Part shown: positions 58,604-63,893 of the stretch, piece by piece | Position numbering within the stretch: the first letter of the stretch is position 1 | Layout of the letters: every line of letters starts with the position of its first letter | Source: Paenibacillus rubinfantis | GTDB lineage: Bacteria; Bacillota; Bacilli; Paenibacillales; Paenibacillaceae | DNA length: 63,893 nt | Direction of reading: 5' to 3' | NCBI RefSeq assembly: GCF_001486505.1 | Contig: NZ_LN909047.1 | Coordinates: 1 to 63,893 of the forward strand | Made by a program: the position numbers and the translations under genes | The notes under the pieces: generated by a model | Seen by the model: only the letters and a program-made list of their open reading frames with translations | Database searches by the model: none | Told to the model about the DNA's origin: nothing

Positions 58604-59713
58604 GTGATAACGAAGGAGCAGCTTCAGGCGGCTTTGCGCCCCGTCGCGGAACCAACCACGGGCCTTAGCCTGGTGGAATTGCAGTGGATTCGCGACATCA
58701 TGATCAAAGAGGACCGTGTATCGCTAACGGTTGTTGGCTTTGAGAAAGGCAGCGAGGCCCAGGTTGAGGCGGAACGGGATATTCGGTTTCGCTTATCCGA
58801 GGCGGGGGTAGAGGATGTGCATCTGCGCTTCCGTGAAGCCTCGGAACAGGAGCGCGAGGCGGCGTTTAGCTCTGCTCGCCATAATTCGGATACGACCCAA
58901 AGCGAACGAGAAGCGTTGAAGGGGCATGGGGCAGGGCTGGAACAATTGCCGATCCTGGATCCAGGGTCCGGCGTTCAATTTATCGCTGTTGCCAGCGGCA
59001 AGGGCGGCGTCGGCAAGTCGACCGTTACGGTCAACTTGGCGGTGGCCTTGGCGCGTCAGGGCAAGAAAGTCGGCTTGATCGACGCCGATATTTATGGCTT
59101 TAGTGTCCCTGATATGATGGGAATCGAGGAAGCACCACTCATCGAAGACGGGGTAATTTTGCCCGTTGAACGGTTTGGCGTGAAGGTCATGTCGATGGGC
59201 TTCTTTATCCAGGACAACAACCCGGTAATCTGGCGTGGACCTATGCTGGGGAAAATGCTTCGGCAGTTTTTCAGCGATGTTCAGTGGGGCGAGTTGGATT
59301 ATATGCTCCTCGACTTTCCGCCGGGTACGGGCGATATTGCCCTGGACGTGCACCAGATGATTCCGCACAGCCAGGAAATCATCGTGACCACCCCGCATGC
59401 CACCGCGGCTTTTGTTGCTGCACGGGCGGGCACGATGGCGCTGCGCACCGAGCATGAAGTGCTGGGCGTTGTCGAAAACATGGCTTACTACGAATGCTCC
59501 AAATGCGGCGAGAAGGATTATATCTTCGGCCGAGGGGGAGGCGCTCGGTTGGCGGAGTCCCTGCACACGGATTTGCTGGCACAAATTCCGCTTGGAACGC
59601 CGGACAACCATCCGTCTGAGCCGGATTTCTCGCCGTCCGTATATAAAGTGGAATCTTCTATTGGACAGCTGTATGACGAATTGGCACAGCGAATTGTCCT
59701 GAAATGCGAATAA
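58604..59713 (+). CDS. salA: Mrp/ApbC-type iron-sulfur carrier ATPase (SalA-like)
   Basis: This P-loop ATPase of the Mrp/NBP35 group delivers Fe-S clusters; in B. subtilis the gene at this place (ybaL, salA) also acts as a regulator. The 369-aa product has an N-terminal MIP18-like domain (1-85). The deviant Walker A is SGKGGVGKSTVTVN (about 131-144), then DADIYGFSVPDMMG and DFPPGTGD. A C-terminal CSKCG is a likely cluster-binding site. I use GTG 58604 after GAGGTG. The gerD gene follows on the other strand. Confidence 0.88.
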   Translation: MITKEQLQAALRPVAEPTTGLSLVELQWIRDIMIKEDRVSLTVVGFEKGSEAQVEAERDIRFRLSEAGVEDVHLRFREASEQEREAAFSSARHNSDTTQSEREALKGHGAGLEQLPILDPGSGVQFIAVASGKGGVGKSTVTVNLAVALARQGKKVGLIDADIYGFSVPDMMGIEEAPLIEDGVILPVERFGVKVMSMGFFIQDNNPVIWRGPMLGKMLRQFFSDVQWGELDYMLLDFPPGTGDIALDVHQMIPHSQEIIVTTPHATAAFVAARAGTMALRTEHEVLGVVENMAYYECSKCGEKDYIFGRGGGARLAESLHTDLLAQIPLGTPDNHPSEPDFSPSVYKVESSIGQLYDELAQRIVLKCE

Positions 59714-59740
59714 GACTGGCCCTCGGGCCAGTCTTTTTTT
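59712..59740 (+). terminator. Terminator after salA
   Basis: AAGACTGGCC-CTC-GGGCCAGTCTT followed by T overlaps the stop codon of the gene. It separates it from the convergent gerD. Confidence 0.9.
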
Positions 59741-59760
59741 GTTCTTTTGCTCGCTAGGGG

Positions 59761-60564
59761 TTACGATCCGCCACCGCTGCCGCCGCCCTCTTTGCTTTGG
59801 CCGCCTTCATCACCACTTTCGCCACCACCGCCGCCTTCTTCCTGCTTCGGCTCTTTTTCCACTTTCGGTTGCAGCTGTTCTTGAACGACGGTTTTCAACA
59901 GCTCAAGCACTTCCATCTTAAACAACGGACTTTGCATTGCTTCCTGCATCACCGTCATCGACTGCTTGCGGTAATCTGGGGTTTTGGTTAAATCGAGGAA
60001 CATCTTCATCACTTCCGGAGATTTCAGGATATCGCTGACCGACTTTTGATAGGTCGGATCTTTGATCAGCTGCATGTGGAGCTCTTTGCTTTGGGAGTTC
60101 ACCGCTTTCGCAAAGTCTCCAGCAAACTGCGGATCGGTCATGATCTTCTCGATTTCCTTTTTGTACTCCGGCGAAGTGATCGTTTCTTTGACCGCCATAC
60201 GGACTTCATTGGACGTTTGGGACGGGAGAATCATTTTCACCCCAAAGGTTCCACCGCCGCCGCTGCCCCCGCTTCCTCCATATCCTCCGGACCCAGAGCC
60301 GGAATCCGATCCGGATTCGGAGCCCCCCCCGCTTTCGCCGCCGCTGCCGCTTTCGCTGCTGCTGCTTGGAGGAGTGCTTAACGCCTCATATATGGCCTTT
60401 TTGCCTTCGTCGGTCTTAAGAATATCGATGACCATCGATTTCGTTTCTTTATATCCCCCACCCTGGGAAGAGGAGGAGGAGCTTTGTTCAGAACCGCAAG
60501 CCGCTAGCGGAAGAGTAAAGGTGCATAAGAAGCATAAAATCCAACGGGTGCCCCGCCATTTCAT
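59761..60564 (-). CDS. gerD: Spore germination lipoprotein GerD
   Basis: GerD is an inner-spore-membrane lipoprotein needed for fast nutrient germination through clustering of germinant receptors. The 267-aa product has a lipoprotein signal ending PLAAC (lipobox, Cys at about 23). A long Ser/Gly linker (about 66-105) precedes the helical GerD core (EVRMAVKETITSPEYKKEIEKIMTDPQFAGDFAKAV...VVQEQLQ). A Gly/Glu/Ser-rich tail ends the protein. ATG 60564 follows AAGGAGG. The linker and tail are much richer in Gly than I expect for B. subtilis GerD. Confidence 0.92.
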   Translation of the reverse strand: MKWRGTRWILCFLCTFTLPLAACGSEQSSSSSSQGGGYKETKSMVIDILKTDEGKKAIYEALSTPPSSSSESGSGGESGGGSESGSDSGSGSGGYGGSGGSGGGGTFGVKMILPSQTSNEVRMAVKETITSPEYKKEIEKIMTDPQFAGDFAKAVNSQSKELHMQLIKDPTYQKSVSDILKSPEVMKMFLDLTKTPDYRKQSMTVMQEAMQSPLFKMEVLELLKTVVQEQLQPKVEKEPKQEEGGGGGESGDEGGQSKEGGGSGGGS

Positions 60565-60597
60565 GGTTCCCTTCCTCCTTATCATCATTGCTGAAGT

Positions 60598-60626
60598 TAG
60601 TATGCGGCTTAAAATCGGAAATATCC
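60598..60626 (-). promoter_or_regulatory. Sigma-G-like promoter of gerD
   Basis: On the minus strand GGATA (60626-60622) and CATACTA (60604-60598) are 17 bp apart, close to the sigma-G pattern. gerD is a known forespore gene. Confidence 0.7.
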
Positions 60627-60702
60627 CAGTGAAAAGCTTAAAAACAATGGTTTTTTACCGGGATCGTTGGTAAAATATTTCGTTAGTGGAGGTGTAAGGG
60701 GC

Positions 60703-61311
60703 TTGAACTTAAAAAAATGGCTGTACTTATTTGGGACCACCTTAGCCGTAGGGGCAGCGGGGTCGTTGATCGTAGGTTTACTCCTGCAATGGACGGATAC
60801 GTTGGAATACAAAGGCGTGACGGATATTGCAGTTAATGTCGGGATTTTGCTTGGTGTCGGCATTATGGTCAGCGTCTATTCCCAAATGGGCTTCTTCGCA
60901 TATTTAATGATTAATTACATGGGGAACGGCGTATTCTCCAAGAGAACCTGGCAATATATCCAGTTGGTCCTGACTGCCTTAGCGCTGCTGGAGCTGATGT
61001 TCTTCCGAATCTTTGTGGGCGGGGAGAAAAACGGGGTTTCCGACCTGGTTCTGGGTCTCATCGTTCTTATTGTGGCTGTTGCAACCGCCTTTTATAAGGC
61101 CAAGTTGACGAATGCAACCGCCTGGATTCCTACGTTGTTCTTTATGATCGCCGTAACGATCGTTGAGACCGTGGGTGTCTTGAAAATTGGCGTAAACTCC
61201 GCAACTGCCTGGATTGTTGCTCCGTTAATCGCTTGTAATGCGTATCAAATTTTGATTCTTCAGCGAGTGCTAAATTCAGGAAACGCACAAACGCAAAAAA
61301 GCCCAGCCTAA
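60703..61311 (+). CDS. kbaA: KinB-signalling activation protein KbaA
   Basis: KbaA is a membrane protein that, in B. subtilis, is required for KinB kinase activity and so for phosphorelay input to sporulation. The 202-aa product has about six hydrophobic segments (7-27, 38-62, 70-86, 98-116, 128-145, 158-190). The conserved region is VSVYSQMGFFAYLMINYMG. The start is TTG 60703, 8 nt after GGAGGTG; an upstream in-frame GTG lies before the ribosome binding site. It is transcribed away from gerD. Confidence 0.9.
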   Translation: MNLKKWLYLFGTTLAVGAAGSLIVGLLLQWTDTLEYKGVTDIAVNVGILLGVGIMVSVYSQMGFFAYLMINYMGNGVFSKRTWQYIQLVLTALALLELMFFRIFVGGEKNGVSDLVLGLIVLIVAVATAFYKAKLTNATAWIPTLFFMIAVTIVETVGVLKIGVNSATAWIVAPLIACNAYQILILQRVLNSGNAQTQKSPA

Positions 61312-61324
61312 ACTGGGCTTTTTT
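61295..61324. terminator. Bidirectional terminator between kbaA and pdaB
   Basis: AAAAAAGCCCAG-CCTAAA-CTGGGCTTTTTT is perfectly symmetric and overlaps the kbaA stop codon. It can serve both convergent genes. Confidence 0.92.
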
Positions 61325-61332
61325 GCTACGGT

Positions 61333-62142
61333 TTACCAACCGATGGCGTATTTCAATTGCTCCTTCAGCCAGGCTTGGTCGCGGACCTCGTTGCCTTGGA
61401 CGCTGGCTTCCTGCAGCAGATCGGTGACGGTCACGAATTCATAACCTTGCTTGCGCAGCTCGTCGATGATGGTCGGCAGCGCTTCATGCGTCTGCTTAAC
61501 CGAATCGCTGGCATGGAGGAGAACGATATCTCCGGGGTGGGCCTTCTTGACGACGCGGTCGACGATTGTCTGCACGCCTTTATTCATCCAATCCTGGGAG
61601 TCAGTATCCCACTGAATGACCTTATAACCTTGGCTGGCAGCGATTTTTAGTACGCGCTTATCAAAGTCACCGTTAGGAAGCCGCAGCAGCTTGGGGGCTT
61701 GGCCGGTCACTTCGGTCAGAATCGTGTGCGCCGTGGAGATTTGCCGGGAAATCTCTTCCTCGCTTAGACTGCTGTAATTGGTGTGTTTATGCCCGTGGCT
61801 TCCGATTTCATAACCCTGCTGTTGAATCGCTTTGACGATGTCTGGATGGGTCTTACTCCAGGGGGAAGACAGGAAGAAGGTCGCCTTCTGCACGTTCTTC
61901 TCCTTTAACACCTTGAGAATCGGCTCGGCCCGCGTATCGCCCCAACTGATATCGAAGGTGAGGGCTATGACTTTTTTGTTCGTGGACACGCTATAAATAG
62001 CCGACGGAGCACTTTCCTCGGAAAACACCGTAACCTGCCCCTGTTCCACGTAGATGACGCCGGCAGCAAAAAGGGCCGCGGCGAAGACAAAGAAAAAGCG
62101 TTTGATTTTCTTCCCGTTAAGGACATAGAAGAAGTTGTTCAT
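61333..62142 (-). CDS. pdaB: Polysaccharide deacetylase PdaB
   Basis: PdaB is a sporulation-specific NodB-type deacetylase required for spore stability after late sporulation in B. subtilis. The 269-aa product has one N-terminal membrane segment (about 14-34). The NodB motifs are TFDISWGD, SHGHKHTNYSSLSEEEI (metal histidines), RLPNGDFDKRV and VLLHASDS. ATG 62142 (MNNFFYVLNGKKIKR) matches the family. TTG 62148, closer to AGAGGGG, is an alternative start. Confidence 0.93.
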   Translation of the reverse strand: MNNFFYVLNGKKIKRFFFVFAAALFAAGVIYVEQGQVTVFSEESAPSAIYSVSTNKKVIALTFDISWGDTRAEPILKVLKEKNVQKATFFLSSPWSKTHPDIVKAIQQQGYEIGSHGHKHTNYSSLSEEEISRQISTAHTILTEVTGQAPKLLRLPNGDFDKRVLKIAASQGYKVIQWDTDSQDWMNKGVQTIVDRVVKKAHPGDIVLLHASDSVKQTHEALPTIIDELRKQGYEFVTVTDLLQEASVQGNEVRDQAWLKEQLKYAIGW

Positions 62143-62202
62143 GAACAATTAAGCCCCTCTCGTCATCAGAATGAAATGATCTTGAACTGATCCGCTTGTA
62201 CC

Positions 62203-62231
62203 AATGTATGCTTGTTCCAACGCTTTATGAC
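62203..62231 (-). promoter_or_regulatory. Sigma-E-like promoter of pdaB
   Basis: On the minus strand GTCATAAA (62231-62224) is followed after 13 bp by CATACATT (62210-62203), close to the sigma-E -10 consensus. The start would be about 55 nt before pdaB. Confidence 0.65.
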
Positions 62232-62268
62232 GCTTTGCGTCGATCACTTATTTAAGGAGACGGGATGT

Positions 62269-62892
62269 ATGTTCTCTATTCGGGGGTTTGTGAAGGATTT
62301 GCGGAAATATAAGAAAGCGATGCTGCTTTCGATTTTGATTTTTGCGGTGGGTCTAGTGCTGGGAGCGGGGAATGCCGATACGTTAACCCGTATGGTCATG
62401 CCCGATATCGAGCGGCTTGGCCAGGTTAGCCGAAATTTAGCGCAGTCCGATCATCCGGAGCTGAATTTTTTTCTGTTTATTTTCTTCAATAATGCGGTAA
62501 AAAGTATTATGGTCATGATGTTCGGGGCCATTTTCGGTCTCTTACCGGCTTTCTTTTTGCTGATGAATGGCTTGGCCCTTGGATTCGTGGTGACTGCGGC
62601 GGGGGGCAAGGGTGGAAATGTAATGGATTTGATCGTACGGGGCCTGCTTCCGCATGGAATCATCGAAATTCCGGCGATCCTGATCGCTGCTGGCTTTGGC
62701 ATGCAATTCGGTTATTTGATTCTAAAGAGCCTAGGGGAGGTCGGTTCAAGAGATGCTTCCGAACGTACGGTGGATTGGAGAGGTTTCTTCATCTCTTACG
62801 GCCGGGGGGCGTTCTGGATTGTGGGACTGCTGTTGATCGCTGCCGTCATCGAGAGCACGCTGACCTTTTACCTGGTTGGGGGAGTGTCGTAA
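62269..62892 (+). CDS. SpoIIM-family membrane protein
   Basis: This is a stage II sporulation protein M family member. In B. subtilis SpoIIM works with SpoIID and SpoIIP in septal peptidoglycan thinning and engulfment, but the family also has non-sporulation members. The 207-aa product has about five membrane segments (17-37, 62-85 weak, 88-110, 112-140, 170-200). The conserved core is FFNNAVKSIMVMMFGAIFGLLPAFFLLMNGLALGFV and LLPHGIIEIPAI. ATG 62269 follows AAGGAG. It is divergent from pdaB, so a developmental role is likely but unproven. Confidence 0.87.
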   Translation: MFSIRGFVKDLRKYKKAMLLSILIFAVGLVLGAGNADTLTRMVMPDIERLGQVSRNLAQSDHPELNFFLFIFFNNAVKSIMVMMFGAIFGLLPAFFLLMNGLALGFVVTAAGGKGGNVMDLIVRGLLPHGIIEIPAILIAAGFGMQFGYLILKSLGEVGSRDASERTVDWRGFFISYGRGAFWIVGLLLIAAVIESTLTFYLVGGVS

Positions 62893-63034
62893 CGAAGCTT
62901 CCCCTTAGATGATGATTCATCCGTTAAAGTATTTTCACAGGCATTCATAATTTTCCCAAAAAGTGAGCATAACATTAAAGCGTCTTTTAGAAGGCCTATA
63001 CCTTATAACATTGGTTGGATAAGGAGTGTTGCGC

Positions 63035-63265
63035 ATGCTGGGAATGCTGTTTAGTGATAAAGAATGCAAGGAACTTGACTATGTGCTGCGAAAAGAATTG
63101 GATGAAATGCTTCTGGATATGAGCGATACCCGGTTAGATCAGGATATCCGCCATGCTATCGCCAATCGATACAAAACGATTTTTCGCATGTATGCCCGAT
63201 TTGCTCCCTCCAAGGAATTATCAAAATATGCCCGGCGTGCCCGCTTTCCTCAAGCTAGAGAATAG
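63035..63265 (+). CDS. Small helical protein of unknown function
   Basis: I do not recognise this 76-aa protein. It reads MLGMLFSDKECKELDYVLRKELDEMLLDMSDTRLDQDIRHAIANRYKTIFRMYARFAPSKELSKYARR and looks all-helical, with an acidic N-terminal half and a basic C-terminal half. There is no signal peptide or membrane segment. I use ATG 63035, 8 nt after AAGGAG; a GTG and a TTG lie just upstream in frame. It is the last gene before the rRNA promoter. Confidence 0.75.
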   Translation: MLGMLFSDKECKELDYVLRKELDEMLLDMSDTRLDQDIRHAIANRYKTIFRMYARFAPSKELSKYARRARFPQARE

Positions 63266-63385
63266 CCGAATATTAGAGTTGACGGCGGGGCCGACCTTAT
63301 GGTAAATTAGCATTCGTCCTTGTTTTATGGGACAAGCCGCAGAAGGCAGGAAGACTTTGGCAAGAAAAAAGTTTAGATAAACCTC

Positions 63386-63415
63386 TTGCAAAAACCTTGC
63401 AGTCTGTGATATATT
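63386..63415 (+). promoter_or_regulatory. rRNA operon promoter
   Basis: TTGCAA (63386-63391) and TATATT (63410-63415) are 18 bp apart. A second TTGCAG and TATAAA lie just downstream. The A-rich block upstream (AAGAAAAAAG) could be an UP element. Confidence 0.75.
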
Positions 63416-63424
63416 ATAAAAGTC

Positions 63425-63589
63425 GCCGCTGAAACGCAGCGATGAACGAAAGAACGAAGTTGATCTTTGAAAACTGAACAACGAGTGAGTAATAAATGAG
63501 ATTTTAAATCTCGTCAGTTTTGAAATGAGCAAGTCAAACACTTTTGATGGAAGACCTCGATATCTTCGGGTTCGAGATTCCTTCCATCC
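63425..63589 (+). other. rRNA leader with antitermination and processing signals
   Basis: The leader contains TGATCTTTGAAAACTGAACAA, the box sequence usual before Bacillales rRNA. The palindrome GAGATTTTAAATCTC (63498-63512) and a long stem just before 16S (GATGGAAG...CTTCCATC, 63547-63588) follow. These features fit 16S processing and antitermination. Confidence 0.75.
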
Positions 63590-63893
63590 TTATTGGAGAG
63601 TTTGATCCTGGCTCAGGACGAACGCTGGCGGCGTGCCTAATACATGCAAGTCGAGCGGAGTTAATCGGGAGCTTGCTCCTGATTAACTTAGCGGCGGACG
63701 GGTGAGTAACACGTAGGCAACCTGCCTGTAAGACTGGGATAACTACCGGAAACGGTAGCTAATACCGGATACGCAAGTTTATCGCATGGTGGACTTGGGA
63801 AAGACGGAGCAATCTGTCACTTACGGATGGGCCTGCGGCGCATTAGCTAGTTGGTGGGGTAACGGCTCACCAAGGCGACGATGCGTAGCCGAC
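63590..63893 (+). rRNA. 16S ribosomal RNA, 5' part (partial)
   Basis: The segment begins TTATTGGAGAGTTTGATCCTGG and includes CGAACGCTGGCGGCGTGCCTAATACATG. V1 follows with the hairpin around GGGAGCTTGCTCC. It is cut by the window end. The sequence type fits Paenibacillus and relatives. It starts a second rRNA operon in the same direction as the first. Confidence 0.97.

Overview
The window looks like a chromosomal core region of a Paenibacillus-like, endospore-forming low-to-mid GC Gram-positive bacterium (Bacillales). The 16S start, the Bacillus-type gene order (ctsR-clpC, radA-disA, ispD/F, gltX, cysE/S, sigH, secE-nusG, rpoBC, str, S10-spc-alpha), spore genes (gerD, kbaA, pdaB, a spoIIM-like gene, cwlD), a four-Cys L33, a zinc-type S14 and AGGAGG ribosome binding sites all agree. 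Almost every gene is on the + strand. The window opens in the 3' end of one rRNA operon (23S, 5S) and closes in the 5' end of another (promoter, leader, 16S) in the same direction.

Layout. 1-739: 23S end, 5S, terminator. 740-1257: no gene, an array of small degenerate hairpins. 1258-6126: CtsR-controlled heat-shock operon ctsR-mcsA-mcsB-clpC. 6260-11300: radA, disA (c-di-AMP), pssA, a minus-strand MazG-like gene, and a PIN/TRAM membrane protein. 11375-14252: ispD, ispF, gltX. 14253-19489: a repeat-rich zone, a cysteine T-box, cysE, more repeats, cysS, mrnC, rlmB and the yacP nuclease gene. 19563-20378: sigH. 20564-24176: rpmG-secE-nusG, rplKA and rplJL with L1-site-like and L10-type leaders. 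24268-32517: an RsmC-like methyltransferase, then rpoB and rpoC. 32543-37607: L7Ae-like protein, rpsL, rpsG, fusA, tuf. 37636-53187: the long S10-spc-alpha ribosomal cluster with secY, adk, map, infA and rpoA. 53218-55600: truA, a zinc-ribbon gene, rplM-rpsI. 55706-57693: cysH-sat (sulfate assimilation). 57723-63265: sporulation and germination genes (cwlD, a mrp/salA gene, gerD, kbaA, pdaB, spoIIM-like). 63386-63893: next rrn promoter, leader and 16S start.

How it works together. Most genes supply transcription, translation and protein export, with regulation visible at the RNA or operator level: a CtsR box, a UGC-specifier T-box, two L1-site mimics, an L10-type attenuator, an L13-type leader and an operator-like palindrome before cysH. 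The cysteine theme recurs (T-box-cysE, cysS, cysH-sat). At the sporulation end I can read sigma-E- or sigma-G-like promoters in front of cwlD, gerD and pdaB.

The most unusual content is non-coding. (1) A 183-bp composite element occurs twice with identical geometry: four 23-bp units at offsets 0, 50, 110 and 160, the first two forward and the last two inverted. A divergent version (plus a partial one) lies between 5S and ctsR. (2) A roughly 100-bp structured repeat occurs in three sense-oriented copies directly upstream of ispF, cysS and rpsG, with compensatory base changes in its first stem. I do not recognise either as a named family.
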